Below, in pieces: positions 1 to 6,770 of a stretch of 11,054 bases of DNA. Numbering within the stretch: position 1 is the stretch's first letter; each line of letters starts with the position of its first letter. The DNA comes from Ignavibacteria bacterium (GTDB lineage Bacteria; Bacteroidota; Ignavibacteria; UBA10030; UBA6906), in the NCBI GenBank assembly GCA_029859455.1, contig JAOUDE010000052.1, positions 1 through 11,054 of the forward strand, written 5' to 3'. A program made the translations under genes and the position numbers. The notes under the pieces were generated by a model. It ran no database searches, was not told where the DNA came from, and saw only the letters and a list, made by a program, of their open reading frames with translations.

Positions 1-195
1 CGGGAGGTAACCGGAAACATGTTCCTGAAGAATTACTCGCTCGAAGAACCAGGTCGTGTGCGCCAGGTTCCACTTCGGCGGGCTGACGTCGGGCATCGTC
101 TGAACGACGTAATCCTCTGTCATCAGTGGCGCGCAGAGGTCCGCAGAGCACTTTCGGGCCTCCAGAAACGTGCGAAGGAGTTCACTTCTCTCCAT
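1..195 (-). CDS. egtB: EgtB N-terminus (ergothioneine biosynthesis sulfoxide synthase), partial
   Basis: The first 65 codons are present and the gene runs off the left edge. The start ATG (195-193) has a GAGGAG ribosome site 8 bases upstream (204-209). The sequence contains MPDVSPPKWNLAHTTWFFE at about residues 34-52. This is the hallmark N-terminal segment of the DinB-like domain of EgtB-type enzymes, and the histidine in LAHTTW (residue 46) corresponds to one of the iron ligands in that family. EgtB is a non-haem iron enzyme that joins hercynine to a cysteine or gamma-glutamylcysteine sulfur using oxygen, in the cytoplasm. The C-terminal FGE-sulfatase-like domain would lie outside the window and cannot be checked. 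The gene follows a CDGSH protein gene by 37 bp on the same strand, so the two are probably cotranscribed. A related ovothiol-type or other DinB-fold enzyme is possible, but the motif favours EgtB. Confidence 0.86.
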   Translation of the reverse strand, partial: MERSELLRTFLEARKCSADLCAPLMTEDYVVQTMPDVSPPKWNLAHTTWFFERVILQEHVSGYLP

Positions 196-232
196 CGTCC
201 TCTCTCCTCAGTCGTTTCGGTCCATCATCGGG

Positions 233-460
233 CTATTTCGCCTTCATCGGAGGGAGCGCAAAGGCCTTGCATTCCGATGAGAACCCGGCGTCCCGGTGTG
301 ACCCGTCGCAAAAAGGCTTGTTTCCGCTCTGCCCGCATCGACAAAGAGAGACTCGTGTACGCCCGCCAAGGTCGAAGCGGTTACCTTCCATGTCGACAAG
401 CTCGATGTCCCCCTCTACACGAAGGGAGCCATTGGTTGTTGGTGTGATTTTGACAGTCAT
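233..460 (-). CDS. CDGSH-type iron-sulfur protein
   Basis: This is a 75-residue protein with one complete CDGSH motif: Cys40, Cys42, Ser45, Pro49, Cys51, then DGSH ending at His55. It matches C-x-C-x2-S-x3-P-x-C-D-G-S-H, which binds a [2Fe-2S] cluster through three cysteines and one histidine. There is no transmembrane helix or signal peptide, so it should be cytoplasmic, like other small prokaryotic single-motif members. They are thought to act in electron transfer or redox and iron sensing; the partner here is unknown. I chose the ATG at 460. A TTG extension to 499 would add 13 residues that do not look like the family. The ribosome site is weak. It lies 37 bp upstream of egtB, an iron-dependent thiol-redox enzyme, so a supporting redox role is possible but is inference only. 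Confidence 0.88.
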   Translation of the reverse strand: MTVKITPTTNGSLRVEGDIELVDMEGNRFDLGGRTRVSLCRCGQSGNKPFCDGSHRDAGFSSECKAFALPPMKAK

Positions 461-497
461 AGTATGATCCGGAGTTAAATGAGATGGGAGCTTCCGC

Positions 498-527
498 AAT
501 GTATCAAAAACTCCAGGCGGATGCCAA
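498..527 (-). promoter_or_regulatory. Possible sigma70-like promoter for the CDGSH-egtB pair
   Basis: On the minus strand TTGGCA (527-522) is followed after 18 bases by TACATT (503-498), giving 5/6 and 4/6 matches to the housekeeping consensus. It sits about 40 bases ahead of the CDGSH start, in the only gap between that gene and the terminator of the gene behind it. Matches of this quality occur by chance. Confidence 0.3.
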
Positions 528-554
528 CTTCCAGCGGAAAGAGACGTGAATGAA

Positions 555-587
555 GAAAAAAAGCCCCGGCATTTTCCTGCCGGGGCC
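555..587 (-). terminator. Rho-independent terminator of the beta-propeller gene
   Basis: A perfect 9-bp stem (563-571 pairing with 578-586, GCCCCGGCA and its complement) encloses a 6-base loop. On the minus strand it is followed at once by seven T residues (562-556). It lies 22 bases past the stop of the propeller gene at 609 and isolates it from the CDGSH-egtB pair. The opposite strand has no comparable T run, so it works in one direction. Confidence 0.93.
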
Positions 588-608
588 TCACTGTCAGTAT
601 CGTTGAAG

Positions 609-1829
609 CTACTTCGAGAGTATCAGCCTCTTGGTTGACACCACATTCCCGAACTGCAGCTGATACAGATAGATACCGCTGGCGAGCCCATCGGCATTCC
701 AGTGGAACGAATAGGTCCCGGCGTTGAGCGCTTCGGAGACGAGCGTTGCAACAGCCTGTCCCAGGGTGTTGTAGATTCTCAGAGTCGTGTGCGCCGCCTC
801 AGGAAGAGTGAACTCAATCGTCGTACTCGGGTTGAAAGGATTCGGATAGTTCTGCTTCAGTGCAAAATCAGCCGGCACCTGGTCCTGATGTGTGAGGTTG
901 ACCGACGTCGTGATGCCTCCGGTCTTCCGGAAGATCTGGCCGTTCTCTCCGACAACAGTTCCTGTTGCTTCCGACACCATCGAGACGCCATAGAGAATGC
1001 CGGCACCCGAAAGGACCTCGACATTCCACGATGATCCACCGGTCGTTGTCCGGACAACGGTCCCTCCTTCTCCGACGGCAACGCCGGTGAGAGGATCCGA
1101 AAACGAGATGCTCCAGAGTTTTTCCGTAGTCCCGGTCGACTGTATGACCCACGAGTCCCCTCCGTCCGAGGACTTCAGAATACTCCCGCTTTCTCCTGCA
1201 ATGTAGAGCGTTGATTCATCCGGCATGGAAATGCCCCGGAGGCAATCGGTTGTACCCGAGATCAGATCCTCCCAGCTGAGTCCGCCGTCTGTTGTACGAA
1301 GAATCACACCGCTGTGGCCGGCCACAAAGCCAAGATTCTCATCTGCCATGTGGGCACAATAAAGAGTTCCTGAGATTCCGCTTTCCATCGACGCCCAGGT
1401 AGATCCGCCATCCGTAGAACTCAGGATGGTCCCGTCATTGCCGACAGCAACACCGGTTAATCTCTGAAAGCTCACACCCCTCAGGTGCGAGGTCGTCGGA
1501 ACGGATGACAGACTCCAGGTGGACCCGCCATCGGCCGACTTCAGCAGCGTGCCGGTCCCGCCTGCCGCCACGACATTATCGGCATCGCTCATGCAGACCG
1601 AGAGAAGATTCTCTGAGGTCCCGCTCACCTGTTGAACCCAGGAGCTTCCACCGTCGGTCGACTTCAGGATCACCCCGTCGTTGCCGACAACGAGAATGTT
1701 ATCTGCGTCCAGCGCAAAGACACTCCTCAGGTGCTCAGTTGTCCCGCCCGGTTGCAGGGTCCAGCTTGGCCCCGCGAACGCAACCACGGCAACCAGCATC
1801 GCAAATGACAAAAAGTATGATTTGATCAT
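609..1829 (-). CDS. Secreted seven-bladed YCF48-like beta-propeller with T9SS sorting domain
   Basis: This 406-residue protein starts at the ATG at 1829, with GGGAGG (1840-1835) 5 bases upstream. Upstream in-frame codons run into the tRNA and are not used. Residues 1-19 are a signal peptide (MIKSYF start, hydrophobic core, cleavage near AFA-G). Residues 20 to about 303 hold seven near-identical repeats of about 41 residues, each carrying a VGNDGxIL-type strand and a STDGGxxW turn, with tryptophans at 23, 64, 105, 145, 186, 227 and 268. This is the pattern of the YCF48/photosystem II assembly-factor-like propeller also found in sialidase-type and BNR-like folds. Residues about 322-406 are a T9SS type A sorting domain (QNYPNPFNPST, LRIYNTLGQ, GxYSFHW, SGIYLY, KRLILSK end). 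The protein should therefore be exported and released or anchored at the cell surface. The ligand is unknown, and a photosynthetic role is unlikely given the sorting domain. Confidence 0.9.
   Translation of the reverse strand: MIKSYFLSFAMLVAVVAFAGPSWTLQPGGTTEHLRSVFALDADNILVVGNDGVILKSTDGGSSWVQQVSGTSENLLSVCMSDADNVVAAGGTGTLLKSADGGSTWSLSSVPTTSHLRGVSFQRLTGVAVGNDGTILSSTDGGSTWASMESGISGTLYCAHMADENLGFVAGHSGVILRTTDGGLSWEDLISGTTDCLRGISMPDESTLYIAGESGSILKSSDGGDSWVIQSTGTTEKLWSISFSDPLTGVAVGEGGTVVRTTTGGSSWNVEVLSGAGILYGVSMVSEATGTVVGENGQIFRKTGGITTSVNLTHQDQVPADFALKQNYPNPFNPSTTIEFTLPEAAHTTLRIYNTLGQAVATLVSEALNAGTYSFHWNADGLASGIYLYQLQFGNVVSTKRLILSK
921..1766 (-). repeat. Seven tandem propeller repeats of about 123 bp
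   Basis: The conserved tryptophans that mark each blade fall at intervals of 41, 41, 40, 41, 41 and 41 codons, so the DNA repeats with a period of about 123 bp. Each unit contains a codon run for TDGGxxW or a close variant. The units differ in sequence, as expected for old, selected repeats rather than a recent array. Confidence 0.8.
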
Positions 1830-1869
1830 ACCAACCTCCCCGATAATTGAACTTGAGTTGCGAACAGAG

Positions 1870-1939
1870 AGACGCCGGGAGGACTCGAACCTCCACGAGG
1901 CGCCTTGCGGGCGCCTGCCATCCATTCGGCATCAGCGTC
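1870..1939 (-). tRNA. tRNA-Cys (GCA), atypical
   Basis: The minus strand folds as a 70-nt cloverleaf. The acceptor stem is GACGCTG (1939-1933) with CGGCGTC (1877-1871), one G-U pair. The D arm is GCCG/TGGC with a loop holding the GG pair. The anticodon stem is GGCGC/GCGCC around the loop CCGCAAG, giving anticodon GCA (1908-1906). A 4-nt variable loop is followed by T arm GGAGG-TTCGAGT-CCTCC. Unpaired base 73 is U, the cysteine discriminator, which supports the Cys call; CCA is not encoded. Odd points: position 33 is C instead of the nearly universal U, position 8 is A instead of U, and C32 can pair with G38, shrinking the loop. A15 and U48 could form a Levitt pair. It may be a divergent functional tRNA or a decayed copy. 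Confidence 0.75.
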
Positions 1940-1952
1940 AGTAGTTATGATC

Positions 1953-1960
1953 CAAAGGTA
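1953..1960 (-). promoter_or_regulatory. Bacteroidota-type -7 element ahead of the tRNA
   Basis: On the minus strand TACCTTTG matches the TAnnTTTG -7 box of Bacteroidota promoters exactly. It ends 13 bases ahead of the tRNA 5' end, a fitting distance for a short leader. No clear TTTG -33 box lies 19-21 bases further upstream, so the assignment is tentative. Confidence 0.4.
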
Positions 1961-2188
1961 GTACCTGCAGCATTGACGGTTCCGGGGGGAACCAATGGTA
2001 CCAAGTTAACGAGGAGGAGGGCGAAAGTCTGTGATCGCTATCATGCGATTCCGGCACGGAATGAGCGTTTTCTAATGAGGGGATATCGTCGAAACTGGGA
2101 AATAACGGGTGATCCGGTCCGGATGGGCAAATCTGCTGGATTTCGTTTTGAAATGGATACGGTTTGGCGGGTGAGTGATGTCACGGCC

Positions 2189-2212
2189 GAAAACGCTTCC
2201 GGATACGTTTTC
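2189..2212 (-). other. Small hairpin just after the FG-GAP gene stop
   Basis: GAAAACG (2189-2195) and CGTTTTC (2206-2212) form a 7-bp stem with a 10-base loop, starting three bases past the stop codon at 2216. No T run follows on the minus strand, so it is not a classic intrinsic terminator; it might protect the transcript 3' end. The rest of the gap from 1940 to 2188 holds a GGTTCC-GGGG-GGAACC dyad (1978-1993) and nothing else I recognise. Confidence 0.3.
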
Positions 2213-2215
2213 TGC

Positions 2216-4354
2216 CTATTTGGTGAGGAGCATCTTCCCCGTCCGGACGTTCAGTCCTGCTTCGATTCGGTAGAGATACACTCCGGAGGAAGCCTGAGTT
2301 CCACCCGCGTTGCGGCCATCCCAAACGACTGAATTCGTTCCGGCCGGCTGGAACTCGTCAACAAGGGTCCGGATTTCCTCGCCAAGAACGGAATAGATTC
2401 TGATCGTGGCGTGGACCGGAGTCTCCAGAGTATACCGGATCAGTGTGGATGGATTGAAGGGATTCGGGAAGTTCCCCTCCAGTGAAAGAGCGGTTTCTGT
2501 CACCTCTGATGAAGGTGCTGTTGCCGGCATCTCCTGTCTGAATGTCGCCTCTCCGGAATCATGCTGTGTAATCGTAATGGATGAATTGACAGGAAATCCA
2601 TCGGCGAATGTACTGACCGTTCCATCGGGCCAGAACAAAACCACTTCAAGAATCCGATCGATCTTCCCAAGGCCGATATTCAATGCGAAGCCATTCTGTG
2701 CGGAGAAGGCCGATCCCGCGTAGATCGTTCGAAAGAACTGACGGGCAGGACCTGTTCCCTGTACTCCAACCACTTTGATTCTGGTCCCGACAGCATCCCG
2801 GCTGACGGTCGAACCGTTCCCCTCCAGCCGGAGTTTCAGGAAATTGCGCGCGGTCGTACTGAGGAATCGGAATCGAAAAAGACGGTTCGGCTCCCGTACG
2901 GTATCGGGGCGGGAGATCGGGCCGCCGTTTACGACAGCAACTTCAAGCTGGCCGTCATTGTCGAAATCGATGAATGAAACTCCATGCGTCCGGTAGGGAT
3001 ACGAAACCGGTGCCCATCCTGCGGGCATGGCGGCGGGGAAATCGATCACCGATGTAGCATTCTCGTAGAGAGGATTCCGCTGTTCATCCAGCCCTGTACT
3101 CAGGTAGAGCCGGTCGGTTGCCCCGGAATCCGGACCTCCGTTGCCGACATAGATATCGGGAATGCCGTCATAATTCAGGTCCCCGATCTGGCATCCCATC
3201 ACGCCGTTCTCTTCGAGGAAACCGTCATTGAAGCCTGCCGTCATGGCGACATTCGTGAATTGCTCACCATTCTGATTCATGAACAGGGCGTGTCCCGGAG
3301 GATAGTTTTCTATCTCATCACATTTGGAGAGCATTTCCGGATTGATCGGAAACGGGCAATCGTTGCAGCCGCAATCTCCAGTGACGAACGAACGGGCTCC
3401 GTCTCCGCCGCCGCGCATGAACACCATGAGGTCTTCCCATCCGTCATTGTTGAAATCAGCAGCGACGCTGGCGAATGAGTCGAACGGATCGCTGAGGTCG
3501 TCAGCCGGTCCGCTCATCTCCGCTGTCACATCGGTGAATGTTCCGTCACCATTGTTCCTCCACAACACGTTGCATCCGCGAAATACATGCTCATAAAGAT
3601 CCATATCGAGATCATTGTCGAAATCGAACCAGGTTGAATGCCGCGTTGAACCACGGTACACTTCAAGGCCGGATCCCTCCGTCACATCGGTAAATGTCCC
3701 GTCTCCATTGTTCCTCCAGAGAGTGTTCCGTCCCTCCAGCTCAGGATGTTCCACGAGGGTCTTGGTGTTCCCGTTGACAAACAGATCGAGATCGCCGTCG
3801 TTGTCGTAATCCGCAACAACCGCATTACCGCTGGAGGTTTTGATCGCCTGTTGTTCTCCCTCCGGAACGATCCCCGCGATTCCGGCTTCGGCTGTCACAT
3901 CCGTGAAGGAAAAATCGCCTGTGACCTGGTTGTTGGTGATCCAGTTGTTCCTCCACAGGTAGTCGAACCCGACCCCCTCATTGCCGCCGCAGGCGATAAA
4001 CAGATCCGGATCACCGTCATTGTCGTAGTCAAATGCAACACCACCCCAGGTCAGCTGAGCGCTGTCAATCAGGACCTGGACCTGCTCGAACCTTCTCGAG
4101 CTTCCGCCGCCCGGCATGCTCCGGAGGATATACGATTCATCGCCGGGGTTGCCGATGTAGAAATCCAGGTATCCGTCCAGATCAAAGTCAGCCGCAATAT
4201 TGGCCCGGCCCCTCTTGTGGTGCCCGAATGTTGTGTCCTGAAAGCCTGTCACAAGACCGACATCCCGGACATGGACAGCGGTCTGGGCATGGGAGAGGTC
4301 ATTCGGAAAGATGAGAATCAGGATGAGAAGGATGAATGGAACTGCAGTAGACAT
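2216..4354 (-). CDS. Secreted FG-GAP/VCBS repeat and ASPIC/UnbV protein with T9SS sorting domain (paralogue A)
   Basis: This 712-residue protein has a signal peptide at residues 1-23 (long Leu/Ile core, cleavage near SHA-Q). Seven calcium-type loops follow, near residues 56, 109, 182, 244, 300, 392 and 463 (for example DFDLDG, DYDNDG, DFDNDG), separated by WRNNGDGTFTDVT segments typical of FG-GAP/VCBS propeller repeats. One loop (DFDNDLD, about 244) lacks the usual glycine. Residues about 506-585 form an ASPIC/UnbV domain (SRDAVGTRI, FSAQN, FWPDGTV), as in cartilage acidic protein 1 homologues. Residues about 623-712 are the sorting domain (GNFPNPFNPST). Cysteines 328, 330, 333 and 345 form an insert shared with paralogue C. 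The ATG at 4354 begins the signal peptide, but its purine-rich site is 13 bases away. TTG (4363) and GTG (4366) just upstream are alternatives. It starts 61 bp after paralogue B and is probably cotranscribed. The likely role is a calcium-dependent surface or adhesion protein; the target is unknown. Confidence 0.9.
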   Translation of the reverse strand: MSTAVPFILLILILIFPNDLSHAQTAVHVRDVGLVTGFQDTTFGHHKRGRANIAADFDLDGYLDFYIGNPGDESYILRSMPGGGSSRRFEQVQVLIDSAQLTWGGVAFDYDNDGDPDLFIACGGNEGVGFDYLWRNNWITNNQVTGDFSFTDVTAEAGIAGIVPEGEQQAIKTSSGNAVVADYDNDGDLDLFVNGNTKTLVEHPELEGRNTLWRNNGDGTFTDVTEGSGLEVYRGSTRHSTWFDFDNDLDMDLYEHVFRGCNVLWRNNGDGTFTDVTAEMSGPADDLSDPFDSFASVAADFNNDGWEDLMVFMRGGGDGARSFVTGDCGCNDCPFPINPEMLSKCDEIENYPPGHALFMNQNGEQFTNVAMTAGFNDGFLEENGVMGCQIGDLNYDGIPDIYVGNGGPDSGATDRLYLSTGLDEQRNPLYENATSVIDFPAAMPAGWAPVSYPYRTHGVSFIDFDNDGQLEVAVVNGGPISRPDTVREPNRLFRFRFLSTTARNFLKLRLEGNGSTVSRDAVGTRIKVVGVQGTGPARQFFRTIYAGSAFSAQNGFALNIGLGKIDRILEVVLFWPDGTVSTFADGFPVNSSITITQHDSGEATFRQEMPATAPSSEVTETALSLEGNFPNPFNPSTLIRYTLETPVHATIRIYSVLGEEIRTLVDEFQPAGTNSVVWDGRNAGGTQASSGVYLYRIEAGLNVRTGKMLLTK

Positions 4355-4415
4355 AGATCGCAACACGCTCCCCCGAGTATTCTCTTGAACAGGCGGTTTC
4401 CGGACGGTGATCCGG

Positions 4416-6521
4416 TTATTTGGACAGGATGAGTTTCCTGGACGCGACAAAGTCGCCCGCGACGATTGAATAGAAATATATTCCGGTCGCATGTCCCTCC
4501 GCATTCCACGTTACGGAGTGGGCACCTGTGCTTTTCGTCTCGTCCACAAGTGTCGCCACTTCCTGACCCAGAAGGTCGAACACCCTGAGCACGACATGAT
4601 TCTCCACCGGCAGTTGATAATGGATGGTCGTTGAGGGATTGAACGGATTAGGATAATTCTGTTCGAGGCTGAACGACCCCGGGACCTCTGTTTGAATGTG
4701 TGTTCCGGTCGTCATTCCATTATAAAACACGATCGTTGAACTGTTCAGAGAAAGCCCCTCCGTCACAGTGCGGACGGTCCCATCCGGCCATGTGATCACC
4801 ATCTCGTCGATGCTGGTCGCATCTGACAGGTAAAAGTGGAGTTCGAATCCGTTCTGCGCCGAGAAGGCGTTACCACCGTGCAGAGTCCGGAACACAGACC
4901 AGCTTCTATCCTCATTACTCATCCGGAGTTCACAGCGGGTGCCGATCGCGTCCCTGCTGACCGCGATGCCATCACCTACCGGTCTCACCGTAAAGTACGC
5001 CGAGGGACCATCCAGCTTCAACTGGAAGAGGCGGTTCGGCTCCCTCACGCCGGCGCTGCCGGTTGAAACCCCGCCATTGACAACAGTGATCTCCAGTTGC
5101 CCGTCTCTGTCGGTATCGACAAAATTCACACCATGAGTCCGGTAAGGGTATTCACGCGCGGGAAATCCATTCGGAATCTCCGCCGCAAAATCGATCAGAG
5201 CGGTATTGTCAGCATACGATTCTCCGCCGTCCAGCGAGGTATAGAACTGATCCCCCGTCCCGTCATGCGGACCTCCGTTTCCGACATAGATATCGGGATA
5301 CCCATCGCCGGTAACATCTCCGACCATACAGCCCATGACGCCGTTCCACGGGACGTAGTTGTCGTTTACCACGGTCGACCCTGCGATATTCTCGAACCTG
5401 GTTTGTCTGTTCATGAAAATGGCGTGGCCGTCTTCATACGGAGTCCCCTGACCGTCCGGTTCCCCCCTCATGAAGCTGATTATATCCTCCCAACCGTCAT
5501 TGTTGAGATCAGCCACCGCGCTCACAAACGTTTTGTGGGGAAAGCGCAGGTCATGACCGGGTGCGGATGCCGCGGCGGTCACATCGGTGAACGTCCCGTC
5601 GGCGTTGTTCCTCCAGAGGATATTCTGACCGTTGTGGTTGCTTTCAAACAGGTCCTGGTCTCCGTCATTGTCGTAGTCGATGAAGGTGGAATGGCGGGTC
5701 GGACCAAGATATGTGCCAAGTCCGGCTTCATACGTGACATCCGTAAATGTCCCGTCCCCGTTGTTCCGATAGAGAGTGTTTCTTCCGATCAACTCGGGAA
5801 AATCCGGGTCTGCCTGCCAGTGGATGTTCTGGCTGACAAACAGGTCGGGGTCTCCATCCTGATCATAATCTGCGACCACCGCACCGGCACTGGCTGTCGG
5901 AATTGGCTCGCTGTTTCCCCTCCCCCCGAAACTCCACGCCTGACGCAAGGGCGGACGATGGAATGGTTCATGCCCGGAGCAATCATCGGTCACCTCAGAT
6001 GGTTCCGTGAAGTATGCCGGAACATTGTCTGTATCCGGCACCGGTCCGGCGACTCCGGCCTCCTCCGTGACATCCGTGAATTCAAGGACGCCGGTAACAG
6101 TCCCCTCCATGATCCAGTCGTTTCTGAAAAGGTAATCGAATCCGACTCCTTCGTTCGCACCACAGGTGATGAAGATGTCATAATCATCATCATTGTCGTA
6201 ATCGAACGCCACCCCTCCCCATGAAATATCGCCGACCGTCAGGACCTGCACCATTTCATACTTTCTTTCTGAACCTGTTCCCGGCACACTCCGGAGAATA
6301 ACTGATTCGTCACCCGGATTGCCGATAAAGAAATCGACATACCCGTCCAGGTCGAAGTCCGCCGCAATACTGGCGCGCCCCTTCTTGTGATGCCCGAGCG
6401 AGGTATCCTGAAACGAGGTTCCAAGACCTATATCCCGGACGGAGAGAATCTGGGCGTTCGCAGAAGATGGATGAATATCAAGGAAGAGGATGAGGGTCGA
6501 AAGGGTAAGGAAGAATTTCAT
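4416..6521 (-). CDS. Secreted FG-GAP/VCBS repeat and ASPIC/UnbV protein with T9SS sorting domain (paralogue B)
   Basis: This 701-residue protein begins with MKFFLT and a signal peptide to about residue 23 (cleavage near ANA-Q). It has the same layout as paralogue A: calcium-type loops near residues 56, 107, 218, 282, 338, 402 and 469, an ASPIC/UnbV domain at about 508-590 (SRDAIGTRC, FSAQN, TWPDGTV) and a T9SS sorting domain at about 617-701 (QNYPNPFNPST, GQEVATLVD, end RKLILSK). One loop reads DYDNDDDYD, with aspartate where glycine is usual. It lacks the four-cysteine insert of A and C. Instead it carries an extra stretch at about 161-210, rich in Pro and Asp/Glu and holding one cysteine, between the second and third loops. 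The ribosome site is poor (AAGGA about 14 bases upstream). An 8-codon ORF ends across the start codon in an ATGA overlap. It is the first gene of the minus-strand pair. Confidence 0.9.
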   Translation of the reverse strand: MKFFLTLSTLILFLDIHPSSANAQILSVRDIGLGTSFQDTSLGHHKKGRASIAADFDLDGYVDFFIGNPGDESVILRSVPGTGSERKYEMVQVLTVGDISWGGVAFDYDNDDDYDIFITCGANEGVGFDYLFRNDWIMEGTVTGVLEFTDVTEEAGVAGPVPDTDNVPAYFTEPSEVTDDCSGHEPFHRPPLRQAWSFGGRGNSEPIPTASAGAVVADYDQDGDPDLFVSQNIHWQADPDFPELIGRNTLYRNNGDGTFTDVTYEAGLGTYLGPTRHSTFIDYDNDGDQDLFESNHNGQNILWRNNADGTFTDVTAAASAPGHDLRFPHKTFVSAVADLNNDGWEDIISFMRGEPDGQGTPYEDGHAIFMNRQTRFENIAGSTVVNDNYVPWNGVMGCMVGDVTGDGYPDIYVGNGGPHDGTGDQFYTSLDGGESYADNTALIDFAAEIPNGFPAREYPYRTHGVNFVDTDRDGQLEITVVNGGVSTGSAGVREPNRLFQLKLDGPSAYFTVRPVGDGIAVSRDAIGTRCELRMSNEDRSWSVFRTLHGGNAFSAQNGFELHFYLSDATSIDEMVITWPDGTVRTVTEGLSLNSSTIVFYNGMTTGTHIQTEVPGSFSLEQNYPNPFNPSTTIHYQLPVENHVVLRVFDLLGQEVATLVDETKSTGAHSVTWNAEGHATGIYFYSIVAGDFVASRKLILSK

Positions 6522-6544
6522 AAGACCAGGATTTTTCCTTTCAT

Positions 6545-6575
6545 ATCGATTGGGGATCGATCATGGTGTATCGAT
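6545..6575. repeat. Three ATCGAT palindromes in 31 bp
   Basis: ATCGAT occurs at 6545-6550, 6556-6561 and 6570-6575, in the predicted leader of paralogue B. The start-to-start spacing is 11 and 14 bases. This could be a protein-binding or methylation cluster or a chance event. Confidence 0.5.
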
Positions 6576-6714
6576 ACGGTGCCTCCGCTGTATGTTACGA
6601 AAAACTCGAAGAATACCAAAAATCAAACCTCCTGAAGGACTCAACTCATCTGGTCACAACTGGGTCGCCGGAGAAATGACATCGCTCACTCCAATGCCAA
6701 TCGGGAAAAACAGC

Positions 6715-6729
6715 AACTGATGGTCAGTT
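6715..6729. promoter_or_regulatory. Operator-like inverted repeat
   Basis: AACTGA-TGG-TCAGTT is a perfect 6-bp dyad with a 3-base spacer. It directly abuts the TATAAT at 6730-6735 and would cover the transcription start of paralogue B, a typical repressor position. The binding protein is unknown. Confidence 0.4.
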
Positions 6730-6735
6730 ATTATA
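6730..6735 (-). promoter_or_regulatory. Candidate -10 box for paralogues B and A
   Basis: The minus strand reads TATAAT exactly, about 195 bases ahead of the paralogue B start. No good -35 hexamer lies 16-18 bases upstream, so activator help or a false match are both possible. Confidence 0.35.
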
Positions 6736-6770
6736 ACACCTAAGCGGGTTCGATGGTTCAGTGAATCAAC

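Noticed and set aside
921..1766. Regular repeats considered as a CRISPR array
   Set aside because: The 123-bp units are coding, diverged and in frame, with no short identical repeats or unique spacers.
1830..1925. N-terminal extension of the propeller protein to 1925
   Set aside because: The extra 32 codons are tRNA sequence read in frame. The ATG at 1829 has a strong ribosome site and starts a signal peptide.
1978..1993. GGTTCC-GGGG-GGAACC dyad as a terminator
   Set aside because: Neither strand has a T run after it, and it is over 200 bases past the nearest stop codon.
1847..2332. Plus-strand open frame of 161 codons over the tRNA and gap
   Set aside because: It runs through the tRNA on the other strand and into the end of paralogue A, and shows no recognisable protein features.
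3746..4432. Plus-strand open frame of 228 codons opposite paralogue A
   Set aside because: It is antisense to the signal peptide and calcium-loop coding region, has no ribosome site and gives low-complexity Val/Ile/Arg-rich sequence mirroring the repeats.
5097..6224. Long plus-strand open frame of 375 codons opposite paralogue B
   Set aside because: It lies wholly antisense to a well-supported gene. Its translation shows no domain, and its length follows from the repeated Asp/Gly/Asn codons on the other strand.
6564..6633. AGGAGG followed by a TTG-initiated 21-codon frame on the minus strand
   Set aside because: The ribosome-like site is only one base from the TTG, too close to work, and the product resembles nothing known.
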